Source of the DNA: Hemileia vastatrix
Lineage: Eukaryota; Basidiomycota; Pucciniomycetes; Pucciniales; Zaghouaniaceae
Assembly (NCBI GenBank): GCA_030280995.1
Contig: JASXTE010000008.1
Coordinates: 2,189,001 to 2,253,000, forward strand
Length of the DNA stretch: 64,000 nucleotides
Direction of reading: 5' to 3'
Shown here: positions 45,826-56,025 of the stretch, in pieces
Layout: every line of letters begins with the position of its first letter
Numbering within the stretch: the stretch's first letter is position 1
Translations under genes and position numbers: made by a program
The notes under the pieces: generated by a model
Seen by the model: the letters and a program-made list of their open reading frames with translations, nothing else
Databases searched by the model: none
Told to the model about the DNA's origin: nothing

Positions 45826-47185
45826 AAAAAATCTTGAAGATATATCCCATAAATCCCCAAACCAAAAACCATCAAAGCCAAAACATTTAACCTCCTTTAA
45901 CAAATAAAACAAAATAAAATGGTATCCCCCAGCCAATTTATGGGCTGATCCCCTGATACCTTACCCACATCCAAGTGCACCTTGATGTGGTCACACCTAA
46001 AAAAAATTTTATTTTTATTTTGACACCTCCTCTTCTACCAAAAACATTGCCAGAGCCCTATCTTGAGCCTTTGAACAAAAATAGCCTCCATAAAAAAATT
46101 AAAAGAAAAAAAAGAGAAAAAATGAAAATAATCTTGAATCCACCACTTTCACAGCCAACACCCTAGAACCACATAGCAAAGCTAGCTCCAGGTCAACAGA
46201 ATAGATCACTGGGTGGGCTCCCTCCAATAAGTAAAAATGATGGGAGACCACCAGTGATCCACCACCAATCCAAAAGCACCAAAAGACATCCAAGGCAATC
46301 CAGTTTAAAGTCATAGAGGACTAAAAACCTGAATCACAAAAAAAACAACACTAGAATTCAACTAGAAAAAAACCAAAGGCTTGAAACAGACATTCTGGGG
46401 TAACTGTTCTACAGAGCAGCCAGCTCATCAGTTACCCCCACACTTGCCAAATAAAATCTATAAGCACCCCCTGGGTACCTTCTAACAAAAACACAACATC
46501 CAACAAAATTAAACAAAACCAATAAACATGAGGGGTCCAGCAATTGAAGACCGAAAGAATTTCCAGTTTAAAGTCATGGTGGACTAAAAAACTGTTAAAG
46601 AAAAAAAACCAATACTAGAATTCAACAAAATTAAGAGAAGGGGTTGGAAACAGACAATCTGGGGTAACTGTTGATAGAGCAGACAGCCCATCAGTCACCC
46701 CCACACTTGCCAAAATAAAATCTAGAAGCCCCACCCCTGGGTACCTTCTAACAAAAAGGATTTCCCAACACAAATCTTCTCCCATAAAAAACCAAAACCA
46801 TTAAAAAACCATTAAAATTCTTGAAAGCCGAAAAAAAATCAAATTTACTAAAAAAATTTTGCAGTTTAACCTCATGCTGGAGGTGAAATAAAACCAATAA
46901 TCTTCATTTTTATCTTCATTTTCTTTTAAATAAAATACCCATCTTCACTTGAATTTTTCTTTTCTTCCATATTCATTATACTAAGATTTTTTTTTTATTA
47001 CGGGCAGGCCGCCCAACGTTGGAGGTGCCGCCTGAAGTGGCCTGGCCTCCCTTTTTTATATAGGGACTTGAACCAGAGAGACTGAAAAAAATTGGACAAA
47101 ACAAAAAAAATCCTGACCAAATACATAGAGGCCAAATTAAGCAAAACCAAAACAAATTAAGTAGTTTATTCTCATTTTGGAGGAA
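45826..47185. other. C' non-coding region with stem-loops and single motifs
   Basis: Copies of the GGTATC hairpin (45921-45960), CACATC hairpin (45966-45990), GATCACTGG hairpin (46204-46261) and GGGGTAACTG...CAGTTACCCC hairpin (46397-46438, 10-base perfect stem). Single CAGTTTAAAGTCAT motifs near 46300 and 46564, CAGTTTAACCTCATGCTGG at 46862 and TAGTTTATTCTC at 47161. A GC-rich module lies at 47002-47053. No coding region recognised. Confidence 0.7.
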
Positions 47186-48415
47186 TCAGTTTCTTGAAAT
47201 CCCAAGGTTTAAACCAATAAGTTTGCCCCTAGGGCTTGAACCCCTTAAGCTCCTCTTCCAATTCTGATATCCCAACATCAGACCTCCAAACAAATCGTCC
47301 ATCCTCCTCCATACACTGAGTCTACCATAGTTCACATTACCAATAGCATCAAAATAAAAATCCTCCTCCAAGCAGAGAGCTTCAGACTTTGAGGGAACCA
47401 CTTGAAAATAATCTTCCTCTATGAGAAAAAGATCCAAGACAGAATCTTTCTGTCCATCCAAAAATTCAACTGGTACATCTTCCTCCAATAAGCCATTATC
47501 TGAACTTGAGAAAGAAAAATAATTATCCCACAGAAACCATTCATCCACCACAGATTCCTTCTCAATATCCCAAAATCCTTCTTCATGACCAGACAAGTCC
47601 TCCTTCCCACATAATTCACCCAAACCTGAGGAAATACACTGATCCTCCAGTGTGTACATTTCGAAAACATCCAGTGAAGCACATTCCTGAGATCCCATGG
47701 CATCCTTTGGAAAAGAAAAATTAGTTTCACAAACATCATCAGAGTCCCCATCTTCCAAAATTGATGGCTCCAACACCTCCCTAGAAACTGAATTTTCCAC
47801 CACACTCTCCTGAACCTCTCCATCCAACAGGATTTCCTCTCCAGATTCTACATCCCTATCCTTAAAACCATCCAAATATCCCAAAATAACCTCCTTCAGA
47901 ATATCCATACCAGGAATCCTATTTTCCCCATTTGGAAGAGTGTTCATCAAGTCAGCCTTGAAAAGAATCTCCATAACCTCCACCTTTACATTCCTACCCA
48001 TGGCACTCCAAAATACATACTTGGCCCCATCTTCATGTGGTAATATATCATTATATACCAGATAATCCAGAGCCTCCCCAAACCCCTCCATAAATTCCCC
48101 ATACTGAGAAAGAGAAGTTACACCACCTTTCAATTCCCACTTCCTAGCAATCCCATGAAGATCCAACATTGAGAAAGTAGTAGGCCACCTTTTAACCATT
48201 TAAATCTTCAACTTTCCCCAGTCCTGACTCCTATATCCTGCCATGCCAGAAACTTCTTTCTCCACCTCCCTTTTACCAATGAAAAAGATTACTTTCCTAA
48301 CCATGTCCAACAGTGAGGCCCCATCAATCTCAGCAGCAACCTCAAATCTATCCAAAAACCCCTTTTCATCCTCCCCCAAAAACCTTGAACCATCCCAAGA
48401 CTGAATCCTAACCAT
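47186..48415 (-). pseudogene. C' Gag
   Basis: One minus-strand frame from ATG 48415 (MVRIQSWDGSRFLGEDEKGFLDRFE) to TAA 47186, interrupted once by TAA at 48200-48202. The first 230 residues resemble retrotransposon capsids: an opening W-D-G-S-x-F block, FLDRFE, a charged helix and YVFWSAMGRNVKVEVMEILF. The C-terminal half is very acidic (EDGDSDD, LEEDVPVEF) with no zinc knuckle visible. It follows the primer-binding site by about 215 bases, as expected for gag. Only gag remains; no protease or RT follows. It may act as a structural donor or be a relic. Confidence 0.7.
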
Positions 48416-48631
48416 CCTAGGAATTCCAAGTTACAGCCTTTAATCTCCACCAAAGATAGCCAAAGTCCCCCCAAGAGCCTTAGAGACCTAGGAGGGACCA
48501 ATCCAACAGAAAAGAAGACCCCTAGACCAACCACAAAGAGATATAGATCCAAATCCAAAATCCACCAAAGGAGATCCACCAAAGAGAGAAGCCTAGATCA
48601 ACAGAGATTCCAAAAAGCCAACAGATTTGTA

Positions 48632-48648
48632 CCCCACGTTGGGCGCCA
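48632..48648 (-). promoter_or_regulatory. Primer-binding site of C', tRNA-Lys type
   Basis: Minus strand TGGCGCCCAACGTGGGG, four bases after the LTR end TGTCTACA. The word matches the well-known primer-binding site for tRNA-Lys1,2 used by several retroviruses. It fixes the orientation of C' and the inner edge of its 5' LTR. Confidence 0.85.
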
Positions 48649-48652
48649 GAAA

Positions 48653-49568
48653 TGTAGACAATCCTATAGTAATAGCTATAGGCCTTGACCAAGGGAGTTG
48701 GAGAAAAACCAGAGAGAAAATCCCCTGTCCCTTTAGAAAAATAAGTGAGATTGACCTGTTGCAGCAAATTGGAGATCTGTTTTCTAAACCCTCTAATTAA
48801 ACACTCTTGACCTCTTTAAAAGTGAAGATAATAGTCCCAGACAGACTGCCAGAAGGAGTTGAAATGAACAGTAATATATTCAAACAAAAAAACCAGCCAA
48901 TGAGACAGTGAGGAACAGAGAGGCGATGAGTAAAGAGATAAGATGATTCCCCTAAAAATCTTCCCACACAAGCATCATACAGCCAGCGCACAGACCACCC
49001 TGACCAAAATCCAGCTTTCCCAGCCTTTTTCATGCATAAAAGTGCATTTTAGCGCTTCCCCAGCGCCCAGGAGGCCAGGCCTCTTGGAGGCGGATCCGCC
49101 AAGGGGCAGGCAGGCCGCTTGGGGGCGGTTGGGCCACTTCTAGGCCCTAAAACACCCTTACAACCCATAAGAACCCATAACTTCACTAATAAACAAGATA
49201 AACACACATAAGACATACCAAAATGAAAAGAAAATAAAGGAAAATAAGCTGAGACATAATAAGTGACTCTAGATTAAGCCTACATAAGCACCACTAAGTA
49301 ATAAACATCCGATAAATTCCAATAATAACACCATAACTACCCTATAAAACAAGGTAACCACCAATAAGGGATACCAAAATGAAGAGAAAAGAAAGGACAT
49401 TAAGATGAGACATAATAAGTGACCCTAGCTTAAGCCTCCATAAACACTACTAACTATCTCCTAAATATGAAAAAATCCACTAATAACACCATAAACCCAA
49501 TAACATCCTACATACCAAATACCCCAAAATATGCACTACAAAGGCCAACCCAGGTTTGGATCACCACA
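48653..49568 (-). mobile_element. C' 5' LTR (right)
   Basis: 916 bp from TGTAGACAATCC to GGATCACCACA in window orientation, closely matching 43967-44877. A GC-rich module at 49068-49137 is longer than in the partner, so the module has changed since insertion. Confidence 0.9.
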
Positions 49569-49860
49569 CCGGCACTTGAAGACCAAAGGAATTTCCAGTT
49601 TAAAGTCATAGAGGACTAATCTGTGAAAAGAAACCAATACTAGGGTTCAACCAAATTAAGCGAAAGGGTTGGAAACAGACAATCTGGGATTACTGTTGAT
49701 AGAGCAGCCAGCCCATCAGTCACCCCCACACTTGCCAAGGCAAAATCTAGAGGCCCTATCCATGGGTACCCTTTAACAAAAGTTTCCAATACAAAATTTG
49801 CTCTGTAACACCAAAATCCAAGATTTAAAGAACTTTCCATAGTTTATCCTCATTGCGGAG
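49569..49860. other. Element C sequence between C' and pol
   Basis: CAGTTTAAAGTCATAG motif near 49598, a GGGATTACTG...CAGTCACCCCC hairpin block near 49685-49731, and a TAGTTTATCCTCATTGC motif at 49839 next to the pol stop. No coding region. Confidence 0.65.
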
Positions 49861-52800
49861 TCAATCTTCTTCATGTCTTGTGCCTCTGGAATAAAATCTC
49901 TTCACCTGATCTGCAGCCACTCTCTTTTTCAAGACTGCACCATCCAACTCTTTGAAAACATAAGAACCTCCAGACGCCTGAGATCTGACTCTGTAAGGTC
50001 CATTCCATCTGTCAGCAAAAATTTTTCCCCACTGACTCTCCAAAATTCTATTATACACCAAAACCAAACAATCAGGTTTCAAGAGATTCCTAAGTCTATG
50101 AGCCAACTTCTTGTCCCAGTACCTGACTGATTGATTCCTAATCTTCATCATTATAGAGTATGCCTTCTCTTAACATTCCTCTCTACATTCCAACTGTTGC
50201 ATCCTGGCACAGAGCAAATCTTCTGTTGAGTGTACGTCATCCCAATTGATTCCAAGATAAGAGACAGCTTCTAAGTCCACTGGTAGAACCGCTTTTTGAC
50301 CAAACATTAATTCATAAGGAGAATAGCCAGTTGTCCTCTTCACAGTGACCCTATCAGTAAATAACACCAAGGGTAAATAATGCCTCCACTTTTCAGCACT
50401 ATCTCCGCACATCTTCACCAAAGCATTCTTGATAACTTGATGGCCTCTTTCAACCATGCCTTCAGCTTCAGGATAATAAGGTGTAGCCACTCTAACTTTA
50501 GAACCAACACTAGCCACAGCTTCTTTAAACTTGGCACCAAACTCTGGTCTGCCATCAACAGTCACCAACTTCATCAACCCATACCTATAAATCCACTCCT
50601 TCTTCAAAAACTCTGCCACATTCTTGGCAGTCAAATTAACCAGAGGCACTGCCTCAACCCAACCAGACAAATCATCCCTAGAAACAATCAAGTATTTGTA
50701 CCTTCCTTCTTTAATATAGACAGCATCCAGACTGGCTCTTCCAAAAACAGTTGTTTCACCAGTAGCACGGCCCACCTCTTTAGGTTTCAAGTGACTTCTT
50801 CTTTGACATTATTCACAAGAATGAACCCAACTCTGTACAGCCAACTTCATACCTGGCCACCAAAATCTGTCAGCTACTCTTCTATAAGTCTCCCCAAAGC
50901 CTCTATGACCAAGGTCTTCATGCAAAGACTTCAACATAACTTCTTGACCCTTCTTTTGAGTCACCACAACTTGAGGATTAGGATGTCTTCTCCTCATCAG
51001 CCTTCTTCCTGACACATAGAATCCAGGACTCTTCTTCTTGATTTCCAACCAAGTATCATCATCACAACTATCTGGCCTCTCCATGGTCAACAGATACTCC
51101 ACCATAATAAAATAAAACCCAGACTGACCCCAGGTCTCATCTTCAAAATCCAACAAAACAACATCCAAGGGTACAACTCTGTCATCAAAATCACCAGTGT
51201 GAACATGAGCCAATTGACCAGCCCAGCCAGGAAACCAATCCCTAAATTTTGGCATGTCCTTCTCTTTCCACTGAACCTTGTGAGAATCCAGTTCACTAAC
51301 AAAAACACCCTTTTCCAATTTTGAGCTGTCCCAAACAAAAACTCCATCTTCATTAACAAAAACATCCTGATCACCAGAATCAAGATCAGATCAAGCCAGT
51401 TTAGCCTCTTGGGGGAGGTCGGAACAATCATCCAGTTTAGCCTCATGGGGGAGGAGAGAAAAATCTTCAGCACCCTTTGTGCTGGCCCTAACCACTGGAA
51501 CATCTTCATCACACTCTTCAGAATCAGAATCCTCATCTGTAGGTGGCCTCCTTGATAATCCATTAGGCATCGTAAAAGTTTTGCCTGGTTTGTGTACCAG
51601 GTCAAAAGAAAAATGTTGAATATATGCCACCCACCTAGTCATTGGAGCATTTGGAAGACTATGTGTATTGATCATCTGGACTAAAGATTTTGCATCCACC
51701 TGAAGCTTAATATTCTGCCCCCATAAAACCGTCTGTAGCTTCTTTAAAATTTTTGCTACACCACACAATTCCAATTTAGGTTTAGAATACCTAGATTCCA
51801 CCTCATTAAACACCACAGACTCATACCTTACTGGTCTGACCCTCCCAGTCTTATCCTCCTGCAACAAAACAGCACCAGCAGCAATATAGCTTGAGTCCAC
51901 TTCTAGATAAATTTTTCAAGCATCAACACCATAATCCAACTTGTGAAGGACAATATCTTCACCAACCACCTTCTTCAACTTCTGAAAAGCCTCTTCACAC
52001 TCTTCAGTCCATTCCCAGTCTGCATCTTTCCTGGTAAGCCTCCTTAAAGGTGAATCCAACAAAGAAAAATCCTTAATAAAAATCCTGACATATACACACA
52101 CACCCAAAAATCCCCTGACTTCAGTGGTATTCTTAGGCCTTGGCCATGACTAAATTTTATTAAATTTTTTCTTTGCCATAATCCTTCCCTCTTTACATAC
52201 CACATGACCCAGAATTTTAAAAGCAGGAACACAACAACAGAATTTTGACCCTGAAATGGTCAAACCAGCCTCCTCAATCCTAAACAACACTCTCTCTAGA
52301 GTTATTGCATATTACCAAACAAATCTCCTTATACCAGGGTTCACCTTCAGCACCGCATTTCCATAATCAGTGGAGGGTCCTTTGATTCAAGCATCATCAA
52401 TAGAAATACAAGCATGAGTGGGAACCTCATCCTGTAAAATCCAAGCCATTTGTGCTTGATATACTGCTATTGAATTAGTTTCTCTTTGAAGCAACCTAGT
52501 GAGCTGAAATCTTCCCAGAAGAGTCTCAAAGGTTGTAAGTGGCCATGAATTGGTGTGAAGTTCCCTTTCATCATAACCACCAATAATACCACCAAAACCA
52601 TAACACACCCTTCCAGCAAAAGCTTCAACAAAATCCTCTGCACTTGGTGGCATACCAGCGTCCTTGATAGTGACTCTATTCAAGGCCCTAAGATCATGAA
52701 CCACCCTCAACTTTGCATTCTGCTTCTTTACACAGAAAACCGGACTTGAGTAACTGGATTTCGATTGTTTGTATAATCCAGTCCTGACTCTTTCCCTAAC

Positions 52801-53318
52801 CGTCTCCACATAATCCTCTCTGATAGCAGCTGGAATTGGAATAGTTTTGATTTGCCAAGGTTCATGACAAACCACAGGAATCAAGTAAGGTTCCCCATAA
52901 GAGTGCTTTAACACACCCCTTTCCTCTTCAACAAAAGCCACAGCTTTTTCCCTTAGCACAATAACATGCAACAACTTCTTTTCTTCTTCAGACAACCACC
53001 CATCAGGACCAAAATTAACAACTTTCAACCTTTCCACAGTCACCCTAGCCGTCTCTACAAATTCTGCAGGATTCTTCACCATAGGAGTACAGTACCAATC
53101 TCTTGACAAAGGAGGTCTCTTCAAGGGTGGATTCAAACCCACCGGCATAGGCTCATTAACAGGCCTAATCTTCTGCGCTACCTTCTTATACTTTGCTGCT
53201 CCACCTTCAACTTGAGGGATCTTCAGGAAATCTTCACCAACAGACCTGGAACAAAAACCAAGGGTTACCCCATTGCTCACATGTGTGACCAAGGTAATGT
53301 TTTTGAAAGGTGTAGAAG
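49861..53318 (-). pseudogene. Element C pol: RT, RNase H, integrase
   Basis: Read leftwards from 53318. Linker CTARV/TPFKNIT; RT with SYSSPVFCVKKQNAKLRVVHD and HDLRALNRVTIKDAG, later CISIDDA (catalytic Asp pair) and NPGIRRFVW; RNase H with EVDSSYIAAGAVLLQ, RYSKPKLELCG and VDAKSLVQM; integrase finger H...H-RGFGETYRRVADRFWWPGM...C, core SLDAVYI, VTVDGRPEF and EGMVERGHQ, then LVYNRILESQW and RWNGPYRVR, ending HEED at TAA 49861. In-frame stops near 52384, 52309, 52150, 51916, 51395, 50806 and 50168 break it. The wording (PKLEL, SSYIA, NPGIRRFVW) is that of a Gypsy clade common in agaricomycetes. No chromodomain. Two LPHEAKL/LPQEAKL peptides near 51400-51450 carry the dispersed element motif. Confidence 0.92.
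53314..53318. repeat. Target-site duplication of element D, left copy
   Basis: AGAAG, identical to 63045-63049. Joining the flanks restores text similar to the intact duplicate at 63475-63515. Confidence 0.95.
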
Positions 53319-54819
53319 TGTCAGCCTGTATATCTCCAGGACTGAGTAAAAAGTACTTATAAGTTATGTTAAACACATGAACTATACATGGGAATAATAA
53401 ATAAGAGTACACAAATAGTATACATAAGTAAAATTATGATAATACACAAAAAATGCCATTATAACACCTTATATACACGCATATATCCACCTTTTATAGG
53501 TCTTATGTACTTAATATTAAGTTGGAATATGTTAGGGTAATCTTAAGAACCTTAAGTATAAGGCTGCATAATTTTTAAGTACACTTAAAGCTGTTATATT
53601 CATTGTTTTATGCAAAAAACAAGAAATGCGCTTTATTTCACTTAAAAGTTGACTATATGCGCTATAAAATTGAGAATATCAAAATTGCGCTTTGACAGAT
53701 CAATTGGGCTCATTTAGAACTATTGATTTGGCTATTTAAATGCATAAAAATAACACTTTTCAAATTTGGTGTTTTTTATGCCAGAAATGGCTTCTGTGTA
53801 CTGGCCTCATACTGCCTGCTTTTTTCCCGTGTGAATAGCTTCATTTTTAGCAAAGTTAGCTTTTTCACACTATAATTACCCCACATTCTACGCCCACTGT
53901 GGGGAAACACACTAAAATAGGCGACAGGCGCTTATTTAGTGTCCTAGCTTAATTAATAATGCATTGACCCTGTTTATATGCACTAATTTCATTAATAACC
54001 TCACTCTTGGCACTTTATTTCATCACCACGCTTAAATTCGCCTAATTTTAGTCAAGGATTTACCCGTGCAAGCGCCTGCCAAGAACTGCATGTAGTTACC
54101 CCACATCTCACGCTCTTTTTTAAGTTTTTGGGTGGTTTCTCAGTCAATTTTGGTTATTTTTGAATGGGAATTTCACGTAGTATAATGTCAGGATTAGCCC
54201 CATTATTTCTACAGTAAATCCCCCTTATTATTAAGCTATTATTAACCTTAAAAAGTCTCCTTTAGTCCTTAATATTATTGTTTTATACGCATATACTCTC
54301 TTTTTGTCTTTTTCTTTAATTTTGATGGATTTCCCTTATTATTTCAGGATTTTGGCGGTTATTACTCTTCTAATTATGTCATGGGTCACTGGGAATGTTG
54401 ATGGGAATGTCTATTAGTTGTTTAGAGGCGTGATTAACTGTGTATTGGGTGGTACATCAATGGAATCATTGGGGAACTCAGTGTGTATAAAAGGAGGAGG
54501 TTTTTGGGTTGTATTTCTTCATTCTTTATCATTACAATTTAACCAATATAACCAAACCAATTACAATACATATCAATTAGTACTTTTATAAGACTTTTGA
54601 ATAGTATCTGAATTTATATAATCTATTTTTCTACCAACTATAAAGATTGTAAGCCATATATAAGAATAGTGAGAATTATATTACTAAGACCTTTATATTT
54701 GATTATATTTTACAACTTAGTGGATTAGAACTACAGTATTCATATAGGACCATTAAAATCTTCTAGACAACTGACTATTCAAGCTAGTTCACGTCCTTGT
54801 ACTTGACCCTAGCCTGACA
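53319..54819 (+). mobile_element. Element D 5' LTR
   Basis: 1501 bp, TGTCAGCCTG to AGCCTGACA. TATAAAA at 54486-54492 (in GTGTATAAAAGGAGG) marks the probable promoter, so transcription should begin about 30 bases further on. Confidence 0.95.
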
Positions 54820-55487
54820 ATTGGGGACCTTTCCTCAAGAATTCTGTTATAATCCTGTAAGTGAAATTTTCAAGAGAAGGTGCACGTAAATAATATCCCT
54901 ATAGAAATATTTGGATAATTACAACAGGTTGTGGTCACTTATATAGTGATTTCAGAAAAAGAAGCCCTGTTATATTATAAAATTGTGATATTGAATCAAC
55001 AATTTTACCACTAATTTAACTTATAATTGTTATTAGTGGGTCTGTCAATAGACCAATTAAATTTGAGATCTTTGCAGATAAAATTTTTACCACTAATTTA
55101 ACATATAATTGTTCTTAGTGGGAGTCTGTCAATAGACCAATTAAATTTGTGATCTTTGCAGATAATAAACCAATTAAACTGATTAATTGTTTTCTTTTAA
55201 CAGGACTCTTAATCTTTTCTTTTATTGGTTTGTAAAATTCATTAAATATTGAGAAAGAATCATACTGACAGTTGTTTTCTTTTGAATATAAAAACACGGA
55301 TACATATTGTAGACCAGTTAAATCAAGTGACCACATAAAAGCATATTTGACTTTTGGCACTTAAATATTCACTTCATACCAATAAGTAAGCAATAAAATT
55401 GTCTTCAGTGGTATTGATAAATACTGATAAAACTCCTTTTTGAAGTTTTCATATCTAAACTTTCAATTCTTTAAATTCCACGTAAAA
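54820..55487 (+). other. D leader: primer-binding site and duplicated hairpin pair
   Basis: AT-TGGGGACCTTTCC follows the LTR as a candidate primer site (tRNA not assigned). An 82-bp segment is duplicated in tandem (about 55006-55081 and 55088-55166). Each copy contains CCACTAA...TTAGTGG and GTCTGTCAATAGAC, two hairpins in a row. Such leader structures could serve dimerisation or packaging; this is inference. Confidence 0.6.
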
Positions 55488-56025
55488 ATGTGTGACAACA
55501 ATGACATTGTAAGTAATAAGGTAAAACCTTATAACTTAAGACCTAGAGCTGAAAGACCTGTTACAGGACATTCAAATGGAGGGCCAGGACTCTCCCATAA
55601 TCAACAACACTCCGTCAATGTCTCTGGAGGAAAGGGAAAAGCTTTTAAAGCAGGTTTCAATAAAGAAAACAAAAAATACTTTACAAGAACAAGTTCACTC
55701 CCTATCCACCCTACTGAACACCTTGACAATAAGAGTCAACAATATAGTGGACCAGATCAACAATCTGGAAAAGAGAGCAGCTCAAGGTTTCATAGAGGTC
55801 AACCAAGCTCTAGTGGACATAAAGACTCAACTACCAACAGTGGCACCCAACAATTCCATAGCAACACCTCCAGCCCAAGAGGAGGACCAAAAAATTACAG
55901 TAAGCAAATGGAAATGGGATTGGTACGCCCAAAACTACAACAATCCTCAACAGCAGGGCTCCAGCAGTCACCCTTACAGGGGAAAGGCAAGGAGAGGCAG
56001 GGGAAGTGGGATAAGACCTTGGTAA
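55488..56025 (+). CDS. Overlapping spliced coiled-coil/KWKWDW ORF of D
   Basis: Exon 1 55488-55508 (MCDNNDI), intron 55509-55566 (GTAAGT...TTACAG, 58 bases), exon 2 55567-56025, in a different frame from Gag; about 159 residues. It reads DIQMEGQDS, MSLEEREKLLKQ, an amphipathic heptad region, GFIEVNQALVDIK, KITVSKWKWDW and a basic HPYRGKARRGRGSG tail, ending RPW-TAA. Identical features occur in B1 and B2, and blocks match better than the overlapping Gag frame. The TAA overlaps a GGTAAGT donor word, and an acceptor TTATAG lies at 56079. Splicing there would again give W-TAA, so both transcript forms end at the same residue. It may be a separate accessory protein. RNA evidence is needed to choose between this and Gag reading. 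Confidence 0.6.

Larger units (their letters stand above)
43967..49568 (-). mobile_element. Element C': pol-less derivative of C, inserted into C
   Basis: 5602 bp with LTRs 43967-44877 and 48653-49568, a tRNA-Lys-like primer-binding site at 48632-48648, a gag frame and a polypurine tract beside the left LTR. There is no RT, RNase H or integrase. Flanks GTCCGG and CCGGCACTTGAAGACC rebuild a C sequence (compare GGTCCAGCAATTGAAGACC near 46534), with CCGG duplicated. It is probably a non-autonomous element mobilised by a relative such as C. Confidence 0.85.
39475..53318 (-). mobile_element. Element C (left part), Gypsy element with two antisense cluster genes
   Basis: Minus-strand element: 3' LTR at left, two plus-strand cluster genes, non-coding repeats, then pol 53318 to 49861. 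It continues right of element D at 63045-64000. C' (43967-49568) and D (53319-63044) are insertions into it. The pol belongs to the same clade as F. The 5' LTR and most of gag are beyond the window. Confidence 0.85.
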
